A DNA stretch of 64,000 bases from Paracoccus methylarcula (GCF_003007735.2 NZ_PXNQ02000010.1:1-64000), one strand, 5' to 3'; positions 18,755 to 28,322 are shown, numbered from the stretch's first letter. A program made the numbers and translations. Notes: generated by a model from the sequence alone, not told the origin.

Positions 18755-19872
18755 GCGACGATTCAAGCCCGATGATCGAATGCCGCGAGGTGCAGAAATA
18801 TTACGGCGATTACCACGCCCTGCGCGGCATCAACCTGAGCATCCGCGAGGGCGAGTTCTTTTCGCTGCTGGGACCGTCGGGCTGCGGCAAGACCACGCTT
18901 CTGCGCGTGATCGCGGGTTTCGAGGATATTTCCTCGGGCGCGGTGCTGATCGATGGCAGGCATATGGAGGATGTGCCGGCGAACAGGCGGCCCACCAACA
19001 TGGTGTTCCAGTCATATGCCATCTTTCCGCATCTGAGCGTGGCCGAGAATGTCGCCTTCGGTCTGCGCCGCGATCCCCGCCCGAGGCCCGAGAAGGCCGC
19101 GATGGTGGAAGAGGCGCTGGAGATGGTCGGCCTCAAGGGCTATGGCGCGCGGGCGGCCCATGCGCTGTCCGGGGGGCAGAGGCAGCGGGTGGCGCTGGCG
19201 CGCGCGCTGATCCTCAAGCCCAAGGTCCTGCTGCTGGACGAACCCCTGTCGGCACTTGACCGCAAGATGCGCGAGCAGATGCAGGTGGAGCTGATCAAGC
19301 TGCAGCGGCAGGTCGGCATCACCTTCGTGCTGGTCACGCATGACCAGGAAGAGGCGCTGGTGATGTCCGACCGTATCGCGGTGATGTTCGAGGGCGAGAT
19401 CGCGCAACTCGATGAACCCGAGGCGCTTTATGCCCGTCCGGCCAGCCGCCGCGTGGCGGATTTCATCGGCGTGATGAATTTCCTGCCCGCGCGGATCCTG
19501 GACGAGGCCGATGGCGGTGCGCAGGTCGATATTCCCGGGCTCGGCGTCGTGGACTTGCCCGAAGGACAGGTGAGCCGGGCCGATGCAGATGACAGCGGTC
19601 CGATGATCGGTTTCCGTCCCGAGACAATGACCCTGCTGGGACCCGGCCAGGCCAGTCAGCAGGCCCGGGAGACCGGAGCGGTGATCGACGAAGTCGTCTA
19701 TTACGGAGACATGACCTATTACGACCTGCGCCTGGACGGCTCGGCCCGCCTGAATGGCAACGCAAGGACCGTGCGGATCTCGATGCGCAATGTCTTTGGC
19801 CGTGAAGTCCCCTGTGTCGGCACGGCCGTGCGGCTGGCATGGTCGCCCGGCTCGCTGGTGCTGTTCCGTTAA
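18751..19872 (+). CDS. ABC transporter ATP-binding protein, spermidine/putrescine PotA type
   Basis: ATPase of the same importer, 373 residues. Walker A GPSGCGKTTLL, Q-loop FQSYAIFPHLSV, signature [16 protein letters not shown], Walker B VLLLDEPLSALD and switch VLVTHDQEEALVMSDR are intact. A C-terminal TOBE-type regulatory domain (~residues 240-373, including MIGFRPETMTLL) matches PotA. It starts with GTG overlapping the permease stop. The three-gene set is complete except for a periplasmic binding protein. Confidence 0.92.
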   Translation: MSDDSSPMIECREVQKYYGDYHALRGINLSIREGEFFSLLGPSGCGKTTLLRVIAGFEDISSGAVLIDGRHMEDVPANRRPTNMVFQSYAIFPHLSVAENVAFGLRRDPRPRPEKAAMVEEALEMVGLKGYGARAAHALSGGQRQRVALARALILKPKVLLLDEPLSALDRKMREQMQVELIKLQRQVGITFVLVTHDQEEALVMSDRIAVMFEGEIAQLDEPEALYARPASRRVADFIGVMNFLPARILDEADGGAQVDIPGLGVVDLPEGQVSRADADDSGPMIGFRPETMTLLGPGQASQQARETGAVIDEVVYYGDMTYYDLRLDGSARLNGNARTVRISMRNVFGREVPCVGTAVRLAWSPGSLVLFR

Positions 19873-19938
19873 CCCGGTTTCAAGCTTTTGGTCCTATCGT
19901 CGGCGGATGGCGATATACTGGAGGTGGATTGATACGGG

Positions 19939-20298
19939 ATGATGAGTGCCTTGCATATCGACACGCTGAAATTCTCTCGCAAGCTGGTCGCAGCGGGTAT
20001 GGAACCCGCCGCGGCAGAAGCGATTGCCGAGACCTTCATCGATGTGGATACCAGCGAACTGGCGACGAAGCAGGATCTGGGCGTGGTAAAGCAAGAATTG
20101 AAACGGGATGTTGACGAGGTGAGACAGGAACTAACCGCCTTCAGGCAGGAGCTGAAAGCGCAAATCCACGCGCTGGAGGTGACGACAAAGGCCGATCTGC
20201 GCGATCTGGAAAATCGGCTGGTTATCAAGATGGGTGGGATGATCGTCGGGGCGCTTGCCATTCTGACCGCGCTGATGCGGGTGCTGCCGCCGGTTTAG
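19939..20298 (+). CDS. Small coiled-coil membrane protein (DUF1640-like)
   Basis: A 119-residue protein. Residues ~10-50 read KLVAAGMEPAAAEAIAETFI and DTSELATKQDL, followed by a long coiled coil (~50-95) and a single C-terminal membrane helix (MIVGALAILTALM). This order matches the DUF1640/CCDC90-type family, which is common near mobile or regulatory loci. Function unknown. GGAGGTGG lies a short way upstream. Confidence 0.7.
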   Translation: MMSALHIDTLKFSRKLVAAGMEPAAAEAIAETFIDVDTSELATKQDLGVVKQELKRDVDEVRQELTAFRQELKAQIHALEVTTKADLRDLENRLVIKMGGMIVGALAILTALMRVLPPV

Positions 20299-20299
20299 A

Positions 20300-20635
20300 T
20301 CAACCTAGATTGTTCTGAATTTTCTTCGGCAAGGCCTTGCGAATGATGTGATAACTGGCTTCGATCCGGTGGCGCAGCTCATCTTCGGAACTGTCCAGCG
20401 GCAGGGCGACCCAGCTTCGATGCAGATAGCGGGCGTGCTCTGCTACCCCCGCCTCGATCAGCATTTCGGCCGTCTCGACTCCATCGGTCTTGACTGAAAC
20501 GGAAGGATCGACGGCCCCGGTCACCGCGAACATCTTGCCACCGACCTTCCAGCAATCATGCCCGCCGCCCCAGGGGTCGGAATGCTCGGCCCCAGGCAGG
20601 GCGGCGCAGATGCGGTTGACGGTCTCGCGGCTCAT
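20300..20635 (-). CDS. MmcQ/YjbR-family protein
   Basis: A 111-residue protein of the MmcQ/YjbR fold, with the family landmarks LPGAEHSDPWGGGHDCWKVG, KMFAVTG, SVKTD and ARYLHRSWVALPLD. Members are often called DNA-binding because of a CyaY-like fold, but no biochemical role is established. Its ATG overlaps the P450 stop, making it the last gene of a coupled three-gene operon. Confidence 0.82.
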   Translation of the reverse strand: MSRETVNRICAALPGAEHSDPWGGGHDCWKVGGKMFAVTGAVDPSVSVKTDGVETAEMLIEAGVAEHARYLHRSWVALPLDSSEDELRHRIEASYHIIRKALPKKIQNNLG

Positions 20636-21978
20636 TCGTTGTCCTCGCGGCGCTCCAGCCGGATCAGGATGCCGTCACGGCCGCGAACGGTCAAGCGGGC
20701 AACGGGAACCGGGGGCACGCGCCCCGGTGACAGGCGGAATGCCGCGACGATCCGGGCCAGCATGACGACCCCTTCGAGCATCGCGAAACCCGCACCGGGG
20801 CAGACCCGCTGGCCTGCCGAGAACGGGATGAAGGCGTCACGGGCGCTGGCCTTGCCCTCGGGGGTTTTCCATCTGCCGGGATCGAAATCGTCGGGCCTCT
20901 GCCATAACCGCTCATGGCGATGCAGATGCCACGGGGACAGCACCAGTTGCGCGCCCTTGGGAACCCGGCGCTCCCGGAAAATCTCGGGCCGGGTCGCCTC
21001 GCGCACCATCATCGGCACTGGCGGATAAAGGCGCAGCGCCTCGCGAAAGACCGCCCGCGTCACCTTGAGCGTCGAAATTGCGCTGAACTCCCCGGGCAGT
21101 GCGCGGCCCTCGGCGGCGACGCGTTCCTGCCATTCCGGATTGGTGGCAAGCAGCCACAGCGCCCAGCCAAGGGTCGAGGCGCTGGTTTCGTGCCCGGCCA
21201 GAAAGAAGATCGCCACCTGATCGACCATTTCCGAGGCGCTGAAACAGTGCCCGGTGTGCGGATCCGGCGTCGTCATGATCTTGGTCGCCAGGTCGTTCGG
21301 CGCGGTACCGGCCTCGATCGCGGCCATCCTCTGGGCAACCAGGCTCTCGATCAGCCCGCGTATCTCGGCGGCTGTTCGCCGGGTCCGCGCCGAATGCGGG
21401 CGCGGCAGCCAACGGGGCAGGGGCACCAGGGCCGCGAGGTTCACGATGGGCTGTGCGTCCTGATGCGCCCTGAAGGCGCGAAAGACGCGCGACGCGATCT
21501 CGTGCTCGATCGGCAGGGAAAACAGCGCGCGAAAGATCACGTCGGCGGCGGCATGGCTGGCCTCGGGCTCGATATCAATCTCGCCTTCGGTCAGCCGCGC
21601 CAGCGTGGCATCGGCGGCGGACCAGATGGCGGGAAAGCTTTCCCGCAGCCGCCCGCCCTCGAAAGCGGGGTCGATGATACGGCGCTGATGCTTCCATTGC
21701 TCGCCATTGGTCACGAAGATGGATTCCCCGAGCAGCGGCGCCAGACCCTCGCGCAGCCGGTCGGATTTCGGAAAATCGTCGGGGCGTTCCTGCAGGATCA
21801 GCTTGACCAGACCGGGATCGTTGCAGACGAAACTATGGATCAGCGGGTTGCGATATTCGGCCATCCAGGCCCGGTAGAATCGTTCGGGCAGGGCAGAGAG
21901 CAGGTCCCGCCGAAACCCGCGAACAAGGCGGAGAAGGCCGCCGCGCCCTCTGGTGCTGTCCGGTTTTGGGGGCTTCAT
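20632..21978 (-). CDS. Cytochrome P450
   Basis: A 448-residue haem monooxygenase without an N-terminal membrane anchor, so probably soluble. The I-helix oxygen-activation motif is FFLAGHETSASTLGW, the ExxR motif is REALRLYPPVPM, and the haem loop is FSAGQRVCPGAGFAM with the thiolate Cys. The substrate cannot be read. No ferredoxin or reductase gene is adjacent. Its start overlaps the stop of the upstream hydrolase-like gene (ATGA) and its stop overlaps the MmcQ/YjbR start. Confidence 0.92.
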   Translation of the reverse strand: MKPPKPDSTRGRGGLLRLVRGFRRDLLSALPERFYRAWMAEYRNPLIHSFVCNDPGLVKLILQERPDDFPKSDRLREGLAPLLGESIFVTNGEQWKHQRRIIDPAFEGGRLRESFPAIWSAADATLARLTEGEIDIEPEASHAAADVIFRALFSLPIEHEIASRVFRAFRAHQDAQPIVNLAALVPLPRWLPRPHSARTRRTAAEIRGLIESLVAQRMAAIEAGTAPNDLATKIMTTPDPHTGHCFSASEMVDQVAIFFLAGHETSASTLGWALWLLATNPEWQERVAAEGRALPGEFSAISTLKVTRAVFREALRLYPPVPMMVREATRPEIFRERRVPKGAQLVLSPWHLHRHERLWQRPDDFDPGRWKTPEGKASARDAFIPFSAGQRVCPGAGFAMLEGVVMLARIVAAFRLSPGRVPPVPVARLTVRGRDGILIRLERREDNE

Positions 21979-23167
21979 CTCCGGACACCCGGGCCAGCCG
22001 CGAGGGTGATCCTGCCCGGCGAGGGGGCTCGGTCCGCGAAACGTTCCGACAATGGCACCGGACCTCCGGTGATGGCGAAATAATCGTAATCATGCGGGTG
22101 GTCGAAAGCGCAGAGATACTGGAAATGCCGCCGGAACCAGCGCCAGCGCATCGCCTTGCGGCGCTGTGGGGACAGGGTCTGGGTGAAGGCGGCGGAAATC
22201 ACCAGCGGCCAGCGTTGTTCTGGCCCCGCGACCCCGGTCACCGCGACGGGATCACAAAGGCCGAAGCAGCAGGCGTCACCGGGCGCGCTGACATCCAGCC
22301 AGAAAATCTCGGGCCTTTCCGACAGATAGGCAAGATCGTCATGCAGGCGCTCTGCCCGAGGCAGGAAAGAAGCCATCGGCACGACATGGCCAAGGCTCAG
22401 CAATGCCAGCCTGGGGCCATCCGCTGGCAAGCGCCCGGCCCTGATGACATCGGCCAGCAGAGACACGGCCAGATAGGCACCCGAGGAATGGCCGACGACC
22501 AGCACCTCGTCCACATCCTCGTTCAGGCTGCCGCCAGCCGGTCACCGAATTCCGCCAACCGCGTTTCCAATTCGGCGGGATAGGCGCCGTGATGCTGGGC
22601 GGTAAAGGCATAATCATGCATCAGGTAATAGGCGAAGAGGCGATTATCGAGCCGCCGGAATCCCAGAAGGACGCCCCAGATCACCGCCAGCGCCAGCGGC
22701 AACCCGCCCCACCAGCCCAGCAGATGCGATACCAGCCAGCCCGCCAGCACTCCGATCAGGATGGCCAGCAGCGCTTGCAGCAGCAGCACCACGATCGGAT
22801 AGAGCGCCGCCAGCACCGGCCCGCGCCGAAGCCGCATCAGCCTGAAGAGCGCGCCCGTGCCGATATAGGCCCATGCGGTGGTGAAAAGCTGCCCATATGT
22901 CCCGATGATTCCGCGACGCATCGAATCCTGGACCAGATCGGCCCAGACCAGCACTTCGAACCGCGTCTCCGCCGGGCCCTCGGGGAAGCTGCCGCGGGAT
23001 TGCCAGCCGAATCCGGTCTTTTGCGATTGCGGCACGATCTCGATCCCATAGCCGGAGATTGCCGCCTGCGCCGCTGATTCCTTGCGAAACAGTTCGCGGT
23101 AGCGGCGGGGCGGGACAGGATCGAAACCCGGAATATACAGGACTTTGCGACGGAATGGTCGGGACAT
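21975..23167 (-). CDS. Membrane protein with alpha/beta-hydrolase-like domain (frameshifted)
   Basis: A ~397-residue protein once one frameshift is joined. It begins MSRPFRRKVLYIPGFDPVPP, a hydrolase-like first strand, has hydrophobic helices PIVVLLLQALLAILIGVL and LPLALAVIWGVLLGF, and ends with a hydrolase core containing the nucleophile elbow VVGHSSGAYLA. The frame breaks near 22520: EFGDRLAAA should continue as LNEDVDEVLVVGH in another frame, needing one base restored. It is the first gene of the operon with P450 and MmcQ/YjbR. Substrate unknown. Confidence 0.72.
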
Positions 23168-23348
23168 GATCTGGCCTTGCAAAACCAGCGCAGAATAAGC
23201 GAATTCTGCTGTGCGGCAATCCGCCCCTGCGCGAGAATCCGCTATCGTTGATTCGGCAAGGGGACGGATCCGGCGCCGTCGCGCAGGCGGTTCCGTGGCG
23301 TCGAGCGTCTCGCTCCTGTCCCTGGCCGGGATGCAGGAAGAGCTACTA

Positions 23349-23400
23349 TTGACCAACTAATAGCCATTCGGTTATATGTCCTCCATGAACAACTGGCTAT
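23349..23400 (+). promoter_or_regulatory. Promoter with overlapping inverted repeat upstream of arsR-type gene
   Basis: TTGACC (23349-23354) and TTATAT (23372-23377) are separated by exactly 17 bp, a good sigma-70-type promoter. ATAGCCA (23360-23366) and TGGCTAT (23394-23400) form a 7-bp inverted repeat whose left arm sits in the spacer and right arm just after the start point. This is the expected place for an autoregulatory ArsR-family operator. Inferred from sequence only. Confidence 0.55.
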
Positions 23401-23410
23401 CGGATGGACA

Positions 23411-23731
23411 ATGCTTCAGAACGACACACTCTTCAAATCACTGGGCGACCCGACACGGCGGCGGCTGTTCGAGCATCTGTGCCTGGAAGGCGAACAGACC
23501 GTCAGGGCACTGACCGAGCGCGCGGGGATTTCGCAGCCGGCCGTGTCCAAGCATCTCGTTGTGCTCAAGGGTGCCGGACTGGTTGCGGGGCAGCAGCGGG
23601 GCCGTGAGACGCTCTATGCCGCGCAGGCCGGTGCGCTGCGCCCGCTTGTCGAATGGGCCGACGAGATGACTCGTTTCTGGGAGGTCAGGTTCGACCGCCT
23701 CGATGACCTTCTGAAGCGGATGGACCAATGA
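23411..23731 (+). CDS. ArsR-family transcriptional regulator
   Basis: A 106-residue winged-helix repressor of the kind paired with AHSA1/SRPBCC proteins. The recognition region is FKSLGDPTRRRLFEHL, ALTERAGISQPAVSKHLVVL and GLVAGQQRGRETLYA. No Cys metal-binding motif is present, so it is unlikely to sense arsenic or other soft metals. Its stop overlaps the next gene's ATG. It is preceded by its own promoter and a likely operator. Confidence 0.88.
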   Translation: MLQNDTLFKSLGDPTRRRLFEHLCLEGEQTVRALTERAGISQPAVSKHLVVLKGAGLVAGQQRGRETLYAAQAGALRPLVEWADEMTRFWEVRFDRLDDLLKRMDQ

Positions 23732-24135
23732 CCGGCGGGCAAAACGAAACCGTCAGCGTCGTTGTGGAGCGCGAATTCGCGCATCCACCCGAGCGGGTCT
23801 GGCGGGCGCTCACGCAGCCGGAGTTGCTCGCGGACTGGTTGATGAGAAACGACTTTCGTGCGGAGCAGGATCACCGGTTCCAGTTCCGGGCGGAATGGGG
23901 CGAGGTCGATTGCCAGGTGCTGGAGGTGCGGCCCATGCACAGCCTTTCCTATACATGGAGCGCCTTTGACGTCGATACCGTCGTCACCTTCACGCTGGAG
24001 CCCATGGCGGAAGGCACGCGATTGAGGATGGAGCAGACCGGTTTCCGCCCCAACCAGAAACAGGCGCTCGGCGGTGCGAAAGGTGGCTGGGCGGCCTTCC
24101 TTGTCAATCTCGAACGCACGCTCGGCAAATTTTGA
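23728..24135 (+). CDS. SRPBCC/AHSA1-domain protein
   Basis: A 135-residue START-fold protein, beginning with VVVEREFAHPPERVWRALTQ and ending AFLVNLERTLGKF, as in Activator-of-Hsp90-like (AHSA1) domains. Such proteins are regularly encoded directly after an ArsR regulator and may bind the signal molecule. ATGA overlap with the regulator. Confidence 0.85.
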   Translation: MTGGQNETVSVVVEREFAHPPERVWRALTQPELLADWLMRNDFRAEQDHRFQFRAEWGEVDCQVLEVRPMHSLSYTWSAFDVDTVVTFTLEPMAEGTRLRMEQTGFRPNQKQALGGAKGGWAAFLVNLERTLGKF

Positions 24136-24145
24136 GGTATCAATC

Positions 24146-24349
24146 ATGAAGATCAGCCATTTCATCCGCCAGTTCCACCGCTGGATGTCGATCATCTTCA
24201 CCGCGCTGGTGATCGTGGTCACCATCGCCAATATCCGACCCGCAGCACCCGAATGGGTCAATTACACGCCGCTCCCCCCACTGTTCCTGATGCTCGTGAG
24301 CGGTCTCTACCTCTTCGCCTTGCCCTACATTCGGAAGAGCCGCGCATGA
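24146..24349 (+). CDS. Small two-helix membrane protein
   Basis: A 67-residue protein with two predicted membrane helices (MSIIFTALVIVVTIANI and LFLMLVSGLYLFALPYI) separated by a short loop, and a basic C-terminus YIRKSRA. It is in the ArsR operon and overlaps the next ATG by 4 bp. Similar small proteins are common in ArsR-AHSA1 operons. Function unknown. Confidence 0.7.
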   Translation: MKISHFIRQFHRWMSIIFTALVIVVTIANIRPAAPEWVNYTPLPPLFLMLVSGLYLFALPYIRKSRA

Positions 24350-24966
24350 TCGAGGATGTCGAGGATTACTTCACCAAGGGATGCGGGCGGTGCGCCCGGT
24401 TCGATACCGAAGCCTGTTCGACAAAGCTCTGGGCGGCGGGACTGGCAAAGCTGCGGGGCATCTGCCTGTCCGCCGATCTGGAAGAGGTTGTCAGATGGGG
24501 GCATCCATGCTTTCGGCACGCAGGTCGCAACATCGCCATCATCGGCGCCTTTCAGGACAGTTTCGTTCTCGGTTTCTTCAATGCGGCCCTCATGAAAGAC
24601 CCCGAGAACGTGCTGGTAAAACCGGGGCCGAACACGCAGCACGCGGATACGATCCGGTTCACCGGTGCCGATCAGGTCGCGAAGATGGAGCAGACACTCC
24701 GGGCCTATCTGGACGAGGCCAAGGGTTACGCGGAGGAGGGCAGGACAGCACCGAAGACCGCCAGCACACCGGACCTGCCCGAAGAGCTGGTGGAGGCGCT
24801 GGATGACGATCCCGAACTGGCCGAAGCGTTCCATGCTCTCACACCGGGGCGACAGCGGAGTTACGTCATCAACCTGAATGGCACGAAGAGACCGGAAACA
24901 CGCCGGAACCGCATCGCGAAATTCCACGACAGGATCCTGGCAGGCAAGGGTGCCAACGAGTATTGA
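24346..24966 (+). CDS. YdeI/DUF1801-family protein
   Basis: A 206-residue cytoplasmic protein. The N-terminal DUF1801-like domain includes VVRWGHPCFRHAGRNIAIIG and FFNAALMKDPENVLVKPG. The C-terminal YdeI part contains LPEELVEALDDDPELAEAF, FHALTPGRQRSYVI and KRPETRRNRIAKFHDRI. The family is linked to stress and peptide resistance in some bacteria but has no proven activity. Last gene of the ArsR operon. Confidence 0.8.
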   Translation: MIEDVEDYFTKGCGRCARFDTEACSTKLWAAGLAKLRGICLSADLEEVVRWGHPCFRHAGRNIAIIGAFQDSFVLGFFNAALMKDPENVLVKPGPNTQHADTIRFTGADQVAKMEQTLRAYLDEAKGYAEEGRTAPKTASTPDLPEELVEALDDDPELAEAFHALTPGRQRSYVINLNGTKRPETRRNRIAKFHDRILAGKGANEY

Positions 24967-25119
24967 TTGGAATGCCCAGGGCAGACCTTCAGCCAAAATC
25001 AGCCCCGCCTGCAGTCGTTCGAGCAACCCATCGCGAATGACCACCTCCGGCGCGCCAGCAGGATCGGGGGAGTTCTTTGCCGGAAAAGGCAAGGTTCCGG
25101 ACGCTTTCCATCCTGAAAC

Positions 25120-25196
<77 letters not shown>

Positions 25197-25330
25197 ACGA
25201 GCGTGCTTGTACCCGATCATCGTGGCGGGGGGAAGGGCTGCCGCACTACAACTTGCCATCGCATCACGGAAGAACTCCGGTTCATGGCCATTGCGCATTT
25301 CAAGGGGCGATACCGGGTGCCGGAACCGCT

Positions 25331-25852
25331 TTAACCGCAGGGCCAGGCGGCCTTTTCCTGGTCCAGTTGCGAGGTCGCCATCGGCTGTCCCGGCGCCAGG
25401 CCAAGGCGGGTGGCTTCGCCGCCGCCGATCTCCAGGATCAACTGTCTTTCGGGATGCGGATCCCCGGTGACCGCGCCCGGTATGGGCGTCTCGTCGAAAG
25501 GACGCGCATCCGGATGGATATGGCGAATCGTTCCGGTCGCATCCATGAAGACCAGATCGAGCGGGATGAATGTGTTCCGCATCCAGAATGCAACCTGCCG
25601 CGGCTTGTCATAGACGAAGAGCATGCCGCTGCCGGAAGGCAGCGTCTTGCGGAACATCAGGCCTCGTGCCCGTTCTTCGGAGCTGTCGGCGATCTCGACA
25701 TCGAAATCGACGATTCCGCGCCCGGTCAGGATCGCCGCGCGATCATCGGCGCAGGCGAAAGAAGGCTCCGCTGCCGCTGGCAGGTGAAATGCCAGCGATG
25801 CAATGAGGCAGGCGAGCGGTAGCGGCGCGGCAGTAGTTCTATTCGGCCGCAC
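25331..25852 (-). CDS. DUF192-family periplasmic protein
   Basis: A ~173-residue exported protein. A signal peptide ([20 protein letters not shown]) is followed by a DUF192 domain with [35 protein letters not shown] and [15 protein letters not shown], typical of the family. Function is unknown. The likely GTG start lies inside the 3' end of the cold-shock gene, overlapping it by 14 bp, so the two are coupled. Confidence 0.82.
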   Translation of the reverse strand: MRPNRTTAAPLPLACLIASLAFHLPAAAEPSFACADDRAAILTGRGIVDFDVEIADSSEERARGLMFRKTLPSGSGMLFVYDKPRQVAFWMRNTFIPLDLVFMDATGTIRHIHPDARPFDETPIPGAVTGDPHPERQLILEIGGGEATRLGLAPGQPMATSQLDQEKAAWPCG

Positions 25853-26444
25853 GCGACAGGACCCAGTCCCGCAGATCGTCGGTCTGTTGCGCGGAACTTG
25901 GGAATAGCTCGACATTCGCCGGCTGGATCGCCTTGTCCCAACTGGTTACCTGCGCGGCCATGAGTCCCCGCGGGCCTTCGACCACACGCAGGCCGATCGC
26001 CTCGCCCAGCACCAGGTCGGAGAAGCCGGAATGCCGCAGGACCTCGATATGGACGAACACGTCGTCGGAATGGCCGAAGATATTCGCAAAGCCGAAGCCC
26101 TTGGCCTTGTCGAACCATTTCACGCGCGCGGGTTGCAGCGGAAGCGAGTCGAGCTGCCGGATGATATCGGCGTCGAGATCCTCGATCGGCGGGGTCCCGT
26201 CGCCTTCGGGCGGGTTGATCTCAAGCACTTCCGTGGCCTGCAGGCCGCGCGTGGTCGATTGAACCTGCACGACGACGCGCGAATGATCTGCCACGGAGCT
26301 GCGGCCGAAATTGCGAAGTACATTGGCGTGCAGAAGGATATCGGCGCCACCGTCGTCATTTACAATGAAACCGTATCCCTTGGTCGGGTCGAACCATTTG
26401 ACCAAACCCGAAACAAGCATATTCTCCATCTCGTCCGTCTTCAT
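25839..26444 (-). CDS. Cold-shock protein with two CSD domains
   Basis: A 201-residue protein with two cold-shock RNA/DNA-binding domains. Domain 1 (~residues 10-75) has GLVKWFDPTKGYGFIVNDDG and ILLHANVL. Domain 2 (~residues 105-165) has RVKWFDKAKGFGFANIFG and VFVHIEVL. Both keep the aromatic RNP1 (K/YGFI, FGFA) and RNP2 positions. Such double-CSD proteins are typical of Rhodobacterales. A 190-bp non-coding stretch lies upstream and could hold a regulated leader. Confidence 0.92.
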   Translation of the reverse strand: MKTDEMENMLVSGLVKWFDPTKGYGFIVNDDGGADILLHANVLRNFGRSSVADHSRVVVQVQSTTRGLQATEVLEINPPEGDGTPPIEDLDADIIRQLDSLPLQPARVKWFDKAKGFGFANIFGHSDDVFVHIEVLRHSGFSDLVLGEAIGLRVVEGPRGLMAAQVTSWDKAIQPANVELFPSSAQQTDDLRDWVLSRAAE

Positions 26445-26635
26445 ATTCTACACCGTTTCCGCGACATTGGCAGGATTGTCGCACAGCCACTAGTTGCGCG
26501 CAACATGTATGGATTTCAGATTTCAACCGCGCGCCAAGCTGTTTCAGCCTAACGCCATGTTTTGAAATCACGTTTCTGCAACTCTTGGCAGAATATCGCA
26601 ACTCATATTTCGCGGTTTGAACGGGTTGGTCAAGT

Positions 26636-27247
26636 TCAGGGGGATAATCGGGTAATCGTCCAAGCGGTTTTTTGCTTGCGCCAGCAAAACCGGTCATGCA
26701 GGCGGAAGGCCCCGTCCGCCCAGAATTCGATCTGGCTGGGCGCGATGCGGAAGCCTCCCCAGAATGGCGGACGGGGGGGATTGGTGCCGTGGACAAGCCC
26801 CTGTTTCGCCGTTGCCGCCATCAGGCTGGCCCGGCTGTCGAGGGGCCGCGACTGCGCCGATGCCCAGGCCCCCAGCCTGCTTTGCAGGGCGCGGCTTGCG
26901 TAATAGGCATCGGCCTGCGGTCCGTCTTCGCGGGTGACCGTCCCGCGGACCCGGATCTGGCGGCGCAGCGATTTCCAGTGCATGACGAAGGCGGCCTTGC
27001 TGTTGACCGCGAGCTGCTGCCCCTTGGCGCTTTCGTAATTGGTATAGAAAACAAAAGATCCGTCCAGTCCTTCGCCGTCGATATCCTTGAGCAGCACCAT
27101 GCGGACATCCGGCAACCCGTCGGCATCGGCGGTCGCAAGCGCGATGGCGTTGGGATCGTTCGGTTCGCTGGCCTCGGCCTCGGCCAGCCAGCTGCGGATT
27201 ATGGCAAACGGGTCATCCCCGGCAAAGATTCCCTCACGATCAGCCAT
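26636..27247 (-). CDS. pdxH: Pyridoxamine 5'-phosphate oxidase
   Basis: An FMN enzyme that oxidises pyridoxamine/pyridoxine phosphate to pyridoxal phosphate. The 203-residue protein has [48 protein letters not shown] and the C-terminal signature [14 protein letters not shown] followed by RLHDRF, with the ending LSP. All family landmarks are present. It is divergent from fabI with 78 bp between. Confidence 0.95.
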   Translation of the reverse strand: MADREGIFAGDDPFAIIRSWLAEAEASEPNDPNAIALATADADGLPDVRMVLLKDIDGEGLDGSFVFYTNYESAKGQQLAVNSKAAFVMHWKSLRRQIRVRGTVTREDGPQADAYYASRALQSRLGAWASAQSRPLDSRASLMAATAKQGLVHGTNPPRPPFWGGFRIAPSQIEFWADGAFRLHDRFCWRKQKTAWTITRLSP

Positions 27248-27325
27248 CTTCGCCTCCTTGCGCTTGATGCTGCCAGACCTTTGGCCTAAGCACGGAAGGC
27301 AATTTGAAACCGCGAGGGACGCCTC

Positions 27326-28153
27326 ATGTCAAGCGAACATGCAAGCGGGCTGATGGCCGGAAAACGTGGCCTGATCATGGGTCTGGCCAATGACAAATCA
27401 ATCGCATGGGGGATCGCCCGGGCTTTGGCCGGTGCGGGAGCCGAGCTTGCCTTCTCCTACCAGGGCGAGGCGCTGAAGAAGCGGGTCGATCCCCTGGCTG
27501 CGCAACTTGGATCGCAGCTTGTCCTGCCTTGCGATGTCGGCGACGGCGCTTCCATCGATTCGCTGTTCGAGCGGCTGAACAAGGAATGGGGCAAGCTGGA
27601 TTTCCTGGTTCATGCGATCGGTTTCTCCGACAAGGAGCAATTGCGCGGCCGCTATGCCGAGACCACGCGCGAGAATTTCCTGATGACCATGGATATCTCG
27701 GTCTATTCCTTCACCGCGGTCGCCCGGCGCGCCGCGGCGATGATGCCCGATGGCGGCAGCATGGTGACGCTGACCTATTACGGCGCCGAACGGGTCATGC
27801 CGCATTACAACGTGATGGGCGTCGCCAAGGCCGCGCTGGAGGCCAGTGTCCGTTATCTCGCCGAGGATTTCGGCAAGGACGGTATCCGTGTCAACGCGAT
27901 TTCGGCCGGGCCGATCAAGACGCTCGCCGCCTCGGGGATCGGCGATTTCCGCTATATCATGAAGTGGAACGAGCTGAACTCGCCCCTGCGCCGCAATGTC
28001 AGCCAGGAGGATGTCGGCAATTCGGCGCTGTACCTGCTGTCGGATCTCGGGGCGGGCGTGACCGGTGAGACGCATCATGTCGATGCCGGTTATCATGTCG
28101 TCGGGATGAAGGCGGTGGACGCTCCGGATATCGAGACGGTCAAGCGGGACTGA
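27326..28153 (+). CDS. fabI: Enoyl-[acyl-carrier-protein] reductase (NADH)
   Basis: It catalyses the last reduction of fatty-acid chain elongation. The 275-residue SDR protein has the FabI cofactor segment [56 protein letters not shown] and the catalytic Tyr-X6-Lys in YNVMGVAK. The first ~8 residues are an extension; the ATG at 27326 is the likely start. A G+C hairpin and repeat copy 2 follow. Confidence 0.94.
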   Translation: MSSEHASGLMAGKRGLIMGLANDKSIAWGIARALAGAGAELAFSYQGEALKKRVDPLAAQLGSQLVLPCDVGDGASIDSLFERLNKEWGKLDFLVHAIGFSDKEQLRGRYAETTRENFLMTMDISVYSFTAVARRAAAMMPDGGSMVTLTYYGAERVMPHYNVMGVAKAALEASVRYLAEDFGKDGIRVNAISAGPIKTLAASGIGDFRYIMKWNELNSPLRRNVSQEDVGNSALYLLSDLGAGVTGETHHVDAGYHVVGMKAVDAPDIETVKRD

Positions 28154-28176
28154 TTCCTCTGCTTCTGTGTTCGAGA

Positions 28177-28242
28177 GGGGGCTGTCTGCCCCCGCCGCGC
28201 GTGCCGCGCGACTCCCCCGAGGATATTGGTATGAAGAAGAAG
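28177..28242 (-). repeat. Interspersed terminator-associated repeat, copy 2 (short subtype)
   Basis: The minus strand reads CCTTCTTCTTCATACCAATA then TCC, followed by hairpin-forming CGCGCG repeats and a GGGGGC/GCCCCC stem. It lies 81 bp past the stop of the minus-strand M20 gene, between convergent genes. It shares its tail with copies 3 and 6. Confidence 0.72.
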
Positions 28243-28322
28243 GCGCGCGCCGGGCCTGATGGTTCAGCCGGATGCGGCGCGTCTTGCGCCGGAGGGGAGG
28301 ATCCCCTGTCGCATCGGGCAGG

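Noticed and set aside
24325..25092. A possible gene on the minus strand with a plausible start (MPFPAKNSPDPAGAP)
   Set aside because: Most of it is antisense to the well-supported YdeI/DUF1801 gene and the remaining part has no recognisable domain.
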